A stretch of 64,000 bases of DNA from Citreicoccus inhibens (GTDB taxonomy: Bacteria; Myxococcota; Myxococcia; Myxococcales; Myxococcaceae), in NCBI RefSeq assembly GCF_019039035.1, contig NZ_JAHNZT010000024.1, positions 1 through 64,000 on the forward strand, written 5' to 3'. The notes beneath the pieces were generated by a model. That model had not been told where the DNA came from. It made no database searches and saw only the letters and a list, made by a program, of their open reading frames with translations. Below, piece after piece: positions 35,516-44,265 of the stretch; the first letter of the stretch is position 1, and every line of letters begins with the position of its first letter. The position numbers and the translations under genes were made by a program.

Positions 35516-36649
35516 CTACGTCTCCAGCAGCAGGAAGTCCACGATGCGCTTCCACATGGCCTCGAACTGAGGCCGCCGGAAGCCCGAGCCCGAGATGAGC
35601 CAGTCCACGTGCGGCGGCTGGTGCGCGGGCTGGTCGAAGTGCCCAATCGCATCCAGGTGGTCCGCGCGCACCGCCGCCAGCACGCGCCCATGCACCTGCG
35701 AGCGCGTGGGCACGATGCCGTCGCACGCGGTGGGCCCCGGCATCGCGCCGTAGGACTGCACCAGCGCCGCGGTCTGCGCCGGCGTATGCAGCGGCAGCGC
35801 CGTCAGCGGCATGCGCTGCGTCTGGCTGTACACGAACGCATAAATCGTGTGCGTCAGCTGCGCGTACGGATCCAACCCCGCGGACAAGCGCGTGCGCAGC
35901 GACGGCGGCCGAGCCTGCGTCACCACCGAGCCATACCGCACGCCCGGCCGGTCATGCGTGCTCGCGTTGAACAGGTCGATGCCCTCGGGCGTGAGCTGCG
36001 GAATCAGCGACGTGTCATGCCCCACGTCGCCCAGGAACTTCGCCACCGCGTCCCGCCGCTCGGAGGAGAAGTCTCCGAGGAGCTGGTCGTAGAGCTGATC
36101 CAACAGCGTGTGCTTCCACCCCAGGTTGTCATCCGCCCGCGCCAGCACGTGCCCGAAGCGGAACACCACGCGCAGCGGCAGTCGGCCGTAGCGCAGCACG
36201 TACATGGTGAAGAGCGACAACAGCTTCAGGATGCGCTGCCCCAGCATCCCCTGGAAGAAGGACGCCAGCGGCGTGCCCGCGTGCGGCGCGGACACGGACA
36301 CCACGGACCGCACGCGCCGCGCCAGCGGCTCCACCTCGAGCCCATCCGCGAGCTGCGCCCCCGGGCTGACGAACAAGCGCGCGTCCAGTCCTCCCGTCGA
36401 GTGCCCCACGAGGTGGATGGGCCCGTCGTCCTTCGACGCCGTCTCCTGAATCGTCCGATGCAGGTCCGCCGCGCGCTGCCGGATGGAGGCCGTGGGGTGC
36501 GAGGGGACAATCACCACCTCCGCGTCCACGCCGCGCCGGGCCAACTCCGCCTTCAGGTAGTCGAAGGCGTGGCCGAAGTAGACGAGCTCGCCCAGGTTGG
36601 TGAATCCGAAGAATCCAGGGACGAGGTAGACGTGGTGCTTCACGGGCAT
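35516..36649 (-). CDS. triacylglycerol-lipase-like alpha/beta hydrolase
   Basis: 377 residues. The N-terminal strand HHVYLVPGFFGFTNLGELVY, nucleophile elbow HLVGHSTGGLDARLF with the Ser near residue 84, and the loop VSVSAPHAGTPLASFFQGML place it with LipA/PGAP1-type lipases and lipase-like esterases. Candidate acid and His lie in CDGIVPTRSQVHG and ADHLDAIGHFDQP. No signal peptide is present, so it is probably cytoplasmic. Convergent with the DUF4442 gene; starts 131 bases from the divergent S46 peptidase. Confidence 0.82.
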   Translation of the reverse strand: MPVKHHVYLVPGFFGFTNLGELVYFGHAFDYLKAELARRGVDAEVVIVPSHPTASIRQRAADLHRTIQETASKDDGPIHLVGHSTGGLDARLFVSPGAQLADGLEVEPLARRVRSVVSVSAPHAGTPLASFFQGMLGQRILKLLSLFTMYVLRYGRLPLRVVFRFGHVLARADDNLGWKHTLLDQLYDQLLGDFSSERRDAVAKFLGDVGHDTSLIPQLTPEGIDLFNASTHDRPGVRYGSVVTQARPPSLRTRLSAGLDPYAQLTHTIYAFVYSQTQRMPLTALPLHTPAQTAALVQSYGAMPGPTACDGIVPTRSQVHGRVLAAVRADHLDAIGHFDQPAHQPPHVDWLISGSGFRRPQFEAMWKRIVDFLLLET

Positions 36650-36780
36650 CGGCTCGCACCATAGCTGACGCGCTGCGTGGTCGGTTGGAATACACGGAGG
36701 GCCGGGTGGTTGACGCGCGCCCTGTCGCGGGAAAGAACGGGGCCCTCACCCGACACGACTGAAGACAAGGACGACCGCCC

Positions 36781-38859
36781 GTGCACCGCAGATTGCTTGC
36801 CCTCGGCCTGCTCCTCTCCCTGCCCGCCTCGGCGGAGGAGGGCATGTGGACCTATGACGCGTTTCCCTCGGAGGCCGTGAAGAAGGCGTATGGCTTCGCG
36901 CCCACGCAGGAGTGGCTGGACAAGGTGCGGCTCGGCTCGGTGCGACTGGCGGGCGGCTGCTCGGCCAGCTTCGTCTCGCCGGATGGCCTGGTGATGACGA
37001 ACCACCACTGCGCACGCGGCTGCATCGAGGACCTGTCCTCGCCGAAGGAGGACCTGCTCGCCACGGGCTTCTACGCGAAGTCGCCCCAGGAGGAGCGCCG
37101 CTGTCCGAAGATTGAAGCCAACCAGCTGGTGGAGATGACGGACGTCACCGCGAAGATGAACGCGGCGACGAAGGGCCTCTCCGGCGCGGCGTTCAACACG
37201 GCGCTGAAGAAGGAGATGTCCACGGTGGAGGCCGCGTGCGCCACCAGCGCGGACGTGAGATGCGACGTGGTGACGCTCTTCAACGGCGGCAAGTATCAGC
37301 TCTACAAGTACCGCCGCTTCCAGGACGTGCGTCTGGTGTTCGCGCCTGAGTTCTCCATGGCGGCGTTCGGCGGAGACCCGGACAACTTCAACTTCCCTCG
37401 CTACGGCTACGACGTGTCGTTCCTGCGCGTGTGGCAGGGCGACGCGCCGGCGAAGAGCCCGGACTACCTGCCGTGGGCGAAGGAGGGCGCCAGGCCGGGC
37501 GACCTGGTGTTCGTCTCGGGCCACCCCGGTGGCACCGAGCGCAAGAGCACGGTCGCGGAGCTGGAGTTCCAGCGCGACGTGGCCCTGCCCTACACGCTGC
37601 TGTATCTGGCCGAGCTGCGGGGCACGTTGCGGGAGTTCGCGGGCGGCTCGGCGGAGCGCTACCGCATCACGCGCTCGCGGCTGCGCGCGGTGGAGAACGG
37701 CCTGAAGGCGCTGCGCGGTCGGCATCAGGCGCTGGCGGATCCGTCGCTGCTCGCGCGCAAGCGGCAGGACGAGGCGGACCTGCGCAAGCGAATCGAGGCC
37801 CAGGCGCAGGTGAAGACAGACACGGCGGGCGTGTGGGAGGAGAACGCGCAGGCGCTCGATGCGTACCGGCGCATGCTGCCTGGCTACCGCATGAAGGAGG
37901 CGGGGGACGGCTTCCTGTCCGAGCTGTTCGGCTACGCGGAGACGCTGGTGCGCGCCGCGGACGAGCTGCCCAAGCCCAACGCCGAGCGCCTGCGCGAGTA
38001 CACCGAGGGCCAGCTCCCCGCGCTGCGCCAGCAGCTGCTGCGCGCGGCCCCGGTGGCCACGGACCTGGAGGTGGTGCAGCTCACGTTCAGCTTCAACAAG
38101 CTGCGCGAGACGCTGGGCGCGGATGATCCGTTCGTGCAGCTCGTGCTGGGCAAGGAGGCTCCCGCGGACCTGGCTCGCGCGCTGGTGATGGGCACGAAGC
38201 TGGGCGACGTGAAGGCCCGTCAGGCGCTCTTGGAGGGCGGCAAGGCGGCGGTGGAGGCCTCGAAGGACCCGATGATTCAGCTCGCGCGCAAGGTGGACGC
38301 GGAGGCGCGCGCCACGCGCAAGCGCTACGAGGACACGGTGGAGTCGGTGCTCAAGCGCAACGGCGAGCGCGTCGCGCGGGCCAACCTGGCGGTGTACGGC
38401 ACCGCGGGCTACCCGGACGCCACCTTCACGCTGCGCCTCAACCAGGGCGTGGTGAAGGGCTGGACGGAGGACGGCCACACGGTGGACGCGCTCACCACGT
38501 TCGGCGGCGCGTACGCGCGTCACACGGGCAAGGACCCCTTCAAGCTGCCGGACTCGTGGATGAAGGCGCAGGGCAAGGTGCCCGCGAGCACGCCCTTCGA
38601 CATGGCCACGACGAACGACATCATCGGCGGCAACTCGGGCTCGCCCATGGTGAACCGAGACGGGCAGGTGGTGGGCCTCATCTTCGACGGCAACCTGCAG
38701 TCGCTGGGCGGGCGCTTCGCATACGTGCCCGAGACGAACCGCGCGGTGGGCGTGCACGGCGACGGCATCCTCGCCGCGCTGGAGCACGTGTACGGCGCCA
38801 CGCGCGTGGTGAGCGAGCTGCGCGCGTCCCAGCAGGTGGCCGCCCCCTCGGCGAAGTAG
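36781..38859 (+). CDS. S46 family dipeptidyl-peptidase (DPP7/DPP11-like)
   Basis: 692 residues from GTG 36781, with signal peptide (ALGLLLSLPASAEEG). The S46 hallmarks are the N-terminal EGMWTYDAFPSEAVKKAYGF, the catalytic-His block GLVMTNHHCARGCIEDLSS at about 69-87, the Asp-bearing FGGDPDNFNFPRYGYDVSFL near 200, and TTNDIIGGNSGSPMVNRDG with the nucleophile Ser at 619. Length is normal for S46. These periplasmic enzymes remove dipeptides from the N-termini of oligopeptides, which fits a predatory, protein-feeding lifestyle. The P1 preference (hydrophobic or acidic) cannot be settled by eye. A hairpin follows at 38875-38895. Confidence 0.93.
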   Translation: MHRRLLALGLLLSLPASAEEGMWTYDAFPSEAVKKAYGFAPTQEWLDKVRLGSVRLAGGCSASFVSPDGLVMTNHHCARGCIEDLSSPKEDLLATGFYAKSPQEERRCPKIEANQLVEMTDVTAKMNAATKGLSGAAFNTALKKEMSTVEAACATSADVRCDVVTLFNGGKYQLYKYRRFQDVRLVFAPEFSMAAFGGDPDNFNFPRYGYDVSFLRVWQGDAPAKSPDYLPWAKEGARPGDLVFVSGHPGGTERKSTVAELEFQRDVALPYTLLYLAELRGTLREFAGGSAERYRITRSRLRAVENGLKALRGRHQALADPSLLARKRQDEADLRKRIEAQAQVKTDTAGVWEENAQALDAYRRMLPGYRMKEAGDGFLSELFGYAETLVRAADELPKPNAERLREYTEGQLPALRQQLLRAAPVATDLEVVQLTFSFNKLRETLGADDPFVQLVLGKEAPADLARALVMGTKLGDVKARQALLEGGKAAVEASKDPMIQLARKVDAEARATRKRYEDTVESVLKRNGERVARANLAVYGTAGYPDATFTLRLNQGVVKGWTEDGHTVDALTTFGGAYARHTGKDPFKLPDSWMKAQGKVPASTPFDMATTNDIIGGNSGSPMVNRDGQVVGLIFDGNLQSLGGRFAYVPETNRAVGVHGDGILAALEHVYGATRVVSELRASQQVAAPSAK

Positions 38860-38874
38860 CCGCCGTGACAGGTA

Positions 38875-38895
38875 GGGGACAGCCTGGCTGTCCCC
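38875..38895 (+). terminator. hairpin after the S46 peptidase gene
   Basis: GGGGACAG and CTGTCCCC form an 8-bp stem around CCTGG, 16 bases after the peptidase stop. No T run follows. The rest of the 38860-39186 gap holds no gene that I can support; it should carry the promoter of the cyclase-like gene. Confidence 0.4.
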
Positions 38896-39186
38896 GAGGT
38901 CCGGAGTCTGGCGCATTCCCTACGCGGCCCGCCCTGTCGCGTTGGGTCCGCGACAGCGCTCCGAACCTTCCCTTGAGGTGGTTGGTGCGTCGCGTCAGCG
39001 GGGCGTACCGTGTGAGGCCAGGGCAGTGATTTCCAGGTCCTGGCTTCGTACGGCCGCGTCCCCCCGGGGCGAGGGGCCGTCCGGGGCCTCGGGACCCGGT
39101 CGAGGCAGCGGGCGCGACCAGGACCCAGGCTCCGTGGTGCGGTAGCATCGTGCGGACGGCATCCGGGGGGAGGGAGGCTGCACTCG

Positions 39187-39789
39187 ATGGCGGTCGAAGC
39201 ACCAGAACCCAGGAAGTTATCGGCCATCATGTTCACGGACATGGAGGCGCCAGCGGGACAGCGCTGGGACGATGACGCCCTTCAGCGAGACCTGAGGGAA
39301 GAGCATGGCCTGCTCGTGCGCGAGTTATTGCCTCGCCACGGTGGGCGCGAAGTGAAGCGATTGGAGGATGGCTTCCTCTTGGAGTTCGACGCGGGCATGT
39401 CCGCCGTGTCGTTTGCTTTGGAGTTGCAGGCCGCGGTGGATGTCCGCAACGACGCGGTGGCAATGGAGCGGCGCGTGGCGGTTCGCGCCGGCGTGCACCT
39501 GGGCATGGTGACGCACCGAGACGGCGATGTCTTCGGCGAGGGCGTCAACCTGGCCGCGCGCATCGAGTCCCTCGCCCGGCCCGGCACCCTCTACGCCAGC
39601 GAGACGGTGGTGCGGCAGGTGGAGGGGCGCCTGTCCTCGGAGCCGGTGCGGCTGGGCCGCGGCGAGCTGAAGAACATCCGGCTGCCGGTGGCCGTGTATC
39701 GCATCGACCGCCCCGAGACACACCGGCGCGGAGGCGCGTGGCTGTCGCGCGTGCGCTCGCTGCTCGGCCGAGGCGACGCGCGGAGCTGA
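39187..39789 (+). CDS. class III adenylate/guanylate cyclase-like protein
   Basis: 200 residues forming a stand-alone cyclase homology domain. LSAIMFTDMEAP carries the first metal Asp. The second metal-Asp block reads REVKRLEDGFLLEFD, where Glu replaces the usual Gly of the GDG motif. VRAGVHLGMVTHRDGDVFGE and GVNLAARIESLARPGTLYAS are the transition-state region, including Asn-x3-Arg (NLAAR). The family makes cAMP or cGMP from NTP, often under an attached sensor; here no sensor is attached. Both metal Asp residues and NLAAR are kept, so it could be active as a homodimer. C-terminal 30 residues are basic. Confidence 0.78.
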   Translation: MAVEAPEPRKLSAIMFTDMEAPAGQRWDDDALQRDLREEHGLLVRELLPRHGGREVKRLEDGFLLEFDAGMSAVSFALELQAAVDVRNDAVAMERRVAVRAGVHLGMVTHRDGDVFGEGVNLAARIESLARPGTLYASETVVRQVEGRLSSEPVRLGRGELKNIRLPVAVYRIDRPETHRRGGAWLSRVRSLLGRGDARS

Positions 39790-39796
39790 GGACGCG

Positions 39797-40399
39797 CTAG
39801 ACCCCGAGGGCTCGGAGCTGTGAGTCGAAGGTGGCCGCGTCCGTGAAGAGTCGGCCGCGCAGGCCGAACGCCTCGGCCGCCACGACGAACTCGGGCAGGT
39901 CATCGAAGAAGACGGCCTCGCGCGGCGCACAGCCCGCGCGCTCCAGGGCGATGCGGAAGATGTCGGGCTCGGGCTTCACGAAGCCCACCTCGCAGCTCAG
40001 CACGAGCGAGTCGAAGCGAGTCAGCACCGGCAGCAACGGCCGCACGTGGGCGATGTGCAGCGCATTGGTGTTGGACACGAGGATGCGCTTCACGCGCCCC
40101 TCCAGGGCTTCCACGCGCGGGAGCACGGACTCGTTCACCGTGAAGTGGCAGCTCCACAGCGGCGCGAACTCGTCCATGGGCAGGTCCATGCCCAGCGCAC
40201 CGCACACGTCGCGGCGGATGCCCTCCGCGTCCAGCTCGCCTCGGTTGGCGGCCGTCCAGCCCGCGCCGGAGAGGCGCTGGGCGACCTCCTCGGCGGACAG
40301 GCCCGCGCGCTCGCCGAGCGCGGCGAACAGGCGCGCGTTGTCGTGGAAGACGAGCACGTTGCCCAGGTCCAACAGCACTGCGCGCACGACGGCGGACAT
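39797..40399 (-). CDS. HAD-superfamily hydrolase (YihX-like)
   Basis: 200 residues. Motif I is VVRAVLLDLGNVLVF, the DLGNV variant typical of YihX-type sugar phosphatases; motif II is ILVSNTNALH; motif III Lys lies in GFVKPEPDIFRIAL; motif IV is AVFFDDLPEFVVAA. A helical cap sits between motifs I and II. The likely reaction is phosphate removal from a small sugar phosphate or similar metabolite. Convergent with the cyclase-like gene; 19 bases downstream of the chemoreceptor gene on the same strand. Confidence 0.85.
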   Translation of the reverse strand: MSAVVRAVLLDLGNVLVFHDNARLFAALGERAGLSAEEVAQRLSGAGWTAANRGELDAEGIRRDVCGALGMDLPMDEFAPLWSCHFTVNESVLPRVEALEGRVKRILVSNTNALHIAHVRPLLPVLTRFDSLVLSCEVGFVKPEPDIFRIALERAGCAPREAVFFDDLPEFVVAAEAFGLRGRLFTDAATFDSQLRALGV

Positions 40400-40417
40400 G
40401 CGGGTTCTCCGGAGGCG

Positions 40418-42331
40418 TTAGATGCGGTAGGCGCGCGCGACGCCTTCCATCTGGCTGGTGACTTCCTGGAGCCGGCGCGCGGCCTCGGTGGTGGCCTTCA
40501 GGCCCGCCTGCGTCTCATCCATCATCCCGGACAGGTCCGTGACGGCGGTGAAGATCTGCGCGATGCCCGCGTTCTGCTGGTTCACCGCGCCGGCGATCTG
40601 CCGGACCGCCGAGGCGTTGTCCTGGATGATGGTGGCCAGCTCGTTGAGGTGCTGGCCCGTGGCGCTCACCTGCTCCAGGCCCTCGGTCACCCGCACGTAG
40701 CCCTGCTCGGTCATCTTCGCGGCGGAGAGGATGGCGTTGCCCAGGTCCCCGAGGATGTCGCGCACGCGCTCGGTGGCCTGGATGGACTGGTCCGCGAGGC
40801 TGCGAATCTCTCGGGCCACCACGCCAAAGCCCTTGCCGTGCTCGCCGGAGCGCACCGCCTCGATGGCCGCGTTGAGCGCGAGCATGTTGGACTGGTCCGC
40901 CAGGTCCTTCACCGTCTGGGTGATGCCGCCAATCTGTTGCGTGCGCTCGTTGAGCTGGGCGATGCGCTGGGCCATCTGCCCCACCTGCTCGCTGAGGGCC
41001 TGGAAGCCGCCCATGCTCTCGCGCAGGGCGCCCTCGCCCGCGCGGCCCACCGCCTCGGCGCGCGCGGCCACGTTGAGCACCGCGTCCGCCTTCTCCGAGG
41101 CCAGCATGGACGTCTGTTTGATCTCCTGCGCGGTGACCTGGGTCTCCTGGAGCGCCGCGGCCTGCCGGGACACGTTGCGCTCCTGCGCCTCGGAGGTCCG
41201 CTGGAGCTCCGCCACGGTGTCGCCCAGCACGCGTGTGGCGCGATTCAAGCTGCCCGCCGTCTCACGCAGGCTGGCCATGAGTTGGAGGAACGCGCCGGCC
41301 AGCTCGCCCAACTCATCCTGGCCCACCTCCATGTCCAGCTTCCGGGAGAGGTCGCCCTCCTTGACGACATGGAGCATGACCTCGCTCAGCGCCCGGATGG
41401 GCCGGATGAAGCCGCGCGCGAGCAGCCACGAGCCCGCCGCCGCCGCCGCCACGAAGAGGGCGGCCAGGGTGAGCACGAGGGCGCGGGCCTGGATGAGCGG
41501 CGCGTAGGCCTCGTCGGGATCCACCAGCGCCTCGAAGCGCCAGCCGTCTCCCACGTCGCGCACCGTCACGCCGTCCACCGCCGCTACGACCAGCCGCTCG
41601 CGGTCATCGTGCGCGCCGGCGCCGCGCGAGTCGAACAGCACCTGTCCGTTCGGGCGCAGCACCTTCAGCGCGAAGCTCTGGTGGCCCCGCAGCGCCGCGC
41701 GCGCCAGCGCCGGCTTCACCATCTCGGACACCTGTCCCCAGTCGAACGCGGCCAGCAGCACGCCCAGGCGCCGGTGCGTGCCCGCCTCGAGGACGGGCAC
41801 GGCCAGTGGCAGCACCTGGCCTTGGTAGATGGGGTTCACCTCGGTGACGCCCTCGGCGGTGGTGCGCTCCTGCTGGGCCTCGACGAACCATGGGCTGCGC
41901 CGCACGTCGGCGGAGAGGCGCGCGTACTCATCGCGCAGGGCCGGGGTGCTGGCGGACAGGGCGACGCCGTCGTCGGTGAAGAGGACGATGCCGTTGAGGG
42001 TGAGGAAGCGGCGTTGCAGCAGGGCCAGCATGGCGTCGCTGGCGGTCGCGTCGCGCGTCTTCAGCGCGTTGCGAAGGACGGGGTCCTCGGCCCAACTGCG
42101 CGCGGTGACCTCACGCTCGGACAGCATGGCCTCCATGAGGTCCTTGAGTCCCTCGGCCTCCATGCGCAGCGACGACTCCACCTGTCGCTCCAACATTCCT
42201 CGGGCGATGGTGTTCTGGAGCCAGGTGAGAGCCAGCAGCGGGACACAGGACACCAGCGCCACATACAGCGTCAGTCGCCTGCGCAGCGTCAGAGAGCCGA
42301 GGATGGGAAAGGGCATGTCGCTTCGAGGCAC
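40418..42331 (-). CDS. methyl-accepting chemotaxis protein with periplasmic sensor and HAMP
   Basis: 637 residues from GTG 42331; ATG 42316 is an alternative and neither has a strong ribosome site. One transmembrane helix lies at about 20-40, a periplasmic dCache-like sensor at about 45-290 (FTDDGVALSASTPALRDEYA ... VDPDEAYAPL), a second helix at about 293-312, then HAMP (FIRPIRALSEVMLHVVKEGD). The signalling domain has the conserved tip AREIRSLADQSIQATERVRD preceded by LADQSNMLALNAAIEAVRSG and EHGKGFGVVA. No C-terminal CheR pentapeptide is evident. It senses an unknown ligand and controls a CheA kinase encoded elsewhere. Confidence 0.92.
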   Translation of the reverse strand: MPRSDMPFPILGSLTLRRRLTLYVALVSCVPLLALTWLQNTIARGMLERQVESSLRMEAEGLKDLMEAMLSEREVTARSWAEDPVLRNALKTRDATASDAMLALLQRRFLTLNGIVLFTDDGVALSASTPALRDEYARLSADVRRSPWFVEAQQERTTAEGVTEVNPIYQGQVLPLAVPVLEAGTHRRLGVLLAAFDWGQVSEMVKPALARAALRGHQSFALKVLRPNGQVLFDSRGAGAHDDRERLVVAAVDGVTVRDVGDGWRFEALVDPDEAYAPLIQARALVLTLAALFVAAAAAGSWLLARGFIRPIRALSEVMLHVVKEGDLSRKLDMEVGQDELGELAGAFLQLMASLRETAGSLNRATRVLGDTVAELQRTSEAQERNVSRQAAALQETQVTAQEIKQTSMLASEKADAVLNVAARAEAVGRAGEGALRESMGGFQALSEQVGQMAQRIAQLNERTQQIGGITQTVKDLADQSNMLALNAAIEAVRSGEHGKGFGVVAREIRSLADQSIQATERVRDILGDLGNAILSAAKMTEQGYVRVTEGLEQVSATGQHLNELATIIQDNASAVRQIAGAVNQQNAGIAQIFTAVTDLSGMMDETQAGLKATTEAARRLQEVTSQMEGVARAYRI

Positions 42332-42391
42332 GGTGGAGGGCGGCCCTCATAGCAGAGCCGTGCCCCCATCGTGCCCCGAACGCGTCCTCCG

Positions 42392-42832
42392 CTACAGCAC
42401 TGGCACGCGGTCCGGCAGCTCGCGTGCGGGCAGGCTGGAATAGTCCGCATCCACGTCCAGCAGGACCCGCTGCCTGACCCGGGTGCTCAGCAGTCGCCGC
42501 ACCCGCCCGAGGAACTCCGGGGGGGCCGCGATGACGAGCTTGTCGAACGCGTGTCGATCATGACCCCGGTCCAGGTAGGTGGACAGCTCCCGGGCGAAGC
42601 GCGCGTGCTCCAGCTCGCGTCGGCCATTGGGCTCGTTCTCGGGGGGCGGGCCGTGCAGCGTGCCCGCGTTGGGATTGTCCGGCTGGTTCAGCAGCTCCTC
42701 GGTCTTGGCGCGGCTCTCCTCGTGCTGGAACTCGTCGATGAGTCGCCAGTCCTCCGAGCCCTTCGCGTCCGTGGCGAAGAGTCGGGCGCGACTCGCATTG
42801 GCCACCAGGATCCAGAGCGTTTCATCCGCCAT
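42392..42832 (-). CDS. host-attachment / baeRF-family protein
   Basis: 146 residues. The sequence ETLWILVANASRARLFATDA, followed by a central variable loop (FQHEESRAKTEELLNQPDNP), HARFARELSTYLDRGHDRHA, FDKLVIAAPPEFLGRVRRLL, matches the family named 'protein required for attachment to host cells', a bacterial relative of the eRF1 domain fold (baeRF). Its biochemical role in bacteria is uncertain; some relatives are thought to act on ribosomes. ATG 42832 is chosen because GGGAGG lies seven bases upstream. Confidence 0.8.
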   Translation of the reverse strand: MADETLWILVANASRARLFATDAKGSEDWRLIDEFQHEESRAKTEELLNQPDNPNAGTLHGPPPENEPNGRRELEHARFARELSTYLDRGHDRHAFDKLVIAAPPEFLGRVRRLLSTRVRQRVLLDVDADYSSLPARELPDRVPVL

Positions 42833-43026
42833 CTTCACGCCTCCCTCTAGAGTGAGGGATGCGGACCCCCGGAGGCCCCGGCAAGCTTCCCCCAGCGACC
42901 GGCCCCCCCACCGCGAGCCCGGGGAGCGGCCGGCATGGGGCCGCCCGGCCCGGCCGGGGTTCCCGAAAGCGGTGTGATGTCGGGGTACAATTCCGTTGTG
43001 GGGACCATCGCGGTAGAACTGCGGCC

Positions 43027-44262
43027 ATGCGCATTCCCGCCGTGTTGCTTGCCGCCCTGGCCCTCGGGCTCGGGGCGCTTCCCTGCCGCGCCTGGGCGCA
43101 GGCGGGTGGCCTGGGGCTGGACCTCTCGGACTCCTCTTCGCAGCCCGCTGCGCAGGAGGGTGAGGCCGGCTCTGGAGAAGTTGGATTGGATTTGAGGGCC
43201 GATGGCCCCGCGGGCTCGGAGCTGTTGCCGCGTCTGGTGGTGATGGGGTTGGACACGCCCGAGCGGGCGGGCGCCCAGCAGTCCGGGCGCTGGGTCCAGG
43301 CGTTGGGGCGCGCGGCCCTGGGCGGCGGCAAGGTGGCGCTGGGCACGCCGATGCGCGAGGTGCGCGAGCGGCTGGCGGAGAAGTACACGGCGGCGCTGCG
43401 CTGCGCGACGACCGCGTGCATGTCCGAGCAGGCCGAGTCGCTGGACGCGGATGTGCTCGTCATGGCGCGGCTGTCGTTGGAGGACGCGGGCTGGACGCTG
43501 CGGTCATGGACGTATGACCGCGACTTCAACGTGGTGCACGAGGACGCGGTGACGGGGCGCAACCCCAAGGACGCGACCTTCCAGCGCGAGGCGTCGGCGA
43601 AGCTGGCCAGTCGCGTGGCGGCGGTGGCCCGGCCGCGCGCGGTGCTGAAGGTGACGGTCAACGTGCCGCAGGCGGTGGTGCGCGTGGGCGAGCGGACGCT
43701 GGGCGTGGGCAGCCTGGAGCGCCACATCGCCCCGGGCAAGGTGGCGCTGGAGGTCTCCGCGGACGAGTACACCACGTTCACGCAGACGCTGACGTTGGCG
43801 CCCGGGGAGCGGCAGGAGGTGACGGCCAACCTGGAGATCACGGGGCCCTCGCCGGATGGCCCGGGCGGAGAGGACCGTGCGTCCCTGGCGCTGAAGAAGA
43901 AGGTGGGGCCCTCGGGGCCGTCCATCTTCAAGCGGCCCGCGCTGTACACGGCGCTGGTGGGCCTGGCGGTGGTGGGCGTGGGCGCGGTGCTGGGCAGTCA
44001 GGCGAAGAACGTGGAGAAGCGCGCGAAGGACGCGGATGGGGACGGCGTCATCGATGTCACGCCCAAGGAGCGTGACGACGCGAAGAGCCAGGCCAACCTC
44101 GCCACGGCGCTGATGGCGGGCGGCGGCGCGGTGGCGGCGGGCAGCGTGGTGTGGCTGGTGTTGGTGCCCACGAAGAGCCCGGTTCCCTCGGTTGCACCCG
44201 TGACGTCGGGCCCGGCTCGGTCGGCCACGTCGCTCCAACTCGTCGTCGGCGGGAGTTTCTGA
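43027..44262 (+). CDS. exported PEGA-domain protein with C-terminal membrane helices
   Basis: 411 residues. Signal peptide MRIPAVLLAALALGLGALPC ending near AWAQ. Residues about 60-200 are an alpha/beta segment (ELLPRLVVMGLDTPERAGAQ ... ADVLVMARLSLEDAGWTL) like the N-terminal part of many myxobacterial PEGA proteins. A PEGA-like sandwich spans about 215-280 (VNVPQAVVRVGERTLGVGSL, ERHIAPGKVALEVSADEYT). Two hydrophobic helices follow (ALYTALVGLAVVGVGAVLG; ATALMAGGGAVAAGSVVWLV). Three bases separate its stop from the Cys-rich lipoprotein gene, so they form an operon and may act at the envelope together. Confidence 0.72.
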   Translation: MRIPAVLLAALALGLGALPCRAWAQAGGLGLDLSDSSSQPAAQEGEAGSGEVGLDLRADGPAGSELLPRLVVMGLDTPERAGAQQSGRWVQALGRAALGGGKVALGTPMREVRERLAEKYTAALRCATTACMSEQAESLDADVLVMARLSLEDAGWTLRSWTYDRDFNVVHEDAVTGRNPKDATFQREASAKLASRVAAVARPRAVLKVTVNVPQAVVRVGERTLGVGSLERHIAPGKVALEVSADEYTTFTQTLTLAPGERQEVTANLEITGPSPDGPGGEDRASLALKKKVGPSGPSIFKRPALYTALVGLAVVGVGAVLGSQAKNVEKRAKDADGDGVIDVTPKERDDAKSQANLATALMAGGGAVAAGSVVWLVLVPTKSPVPSVAPVTSGPARSATSLQLVVGGSF

Positions 44263-44265
44263 ACC

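Noticed and set aside
36640-38916. 758-codon minus-strand frame opposite the S46 peptidase
   Set aside because: GC-rich antisense shadow with Arg/His/Leu-rich composition; the plus strand has a complete S46 peptidase.
40046-42352. 768-codon plus-strand frame opposite the HAD and chemoreceptor genes
   Set aside because: Antisense shadow; the minus strand encodes complete HAD and MCP domains.
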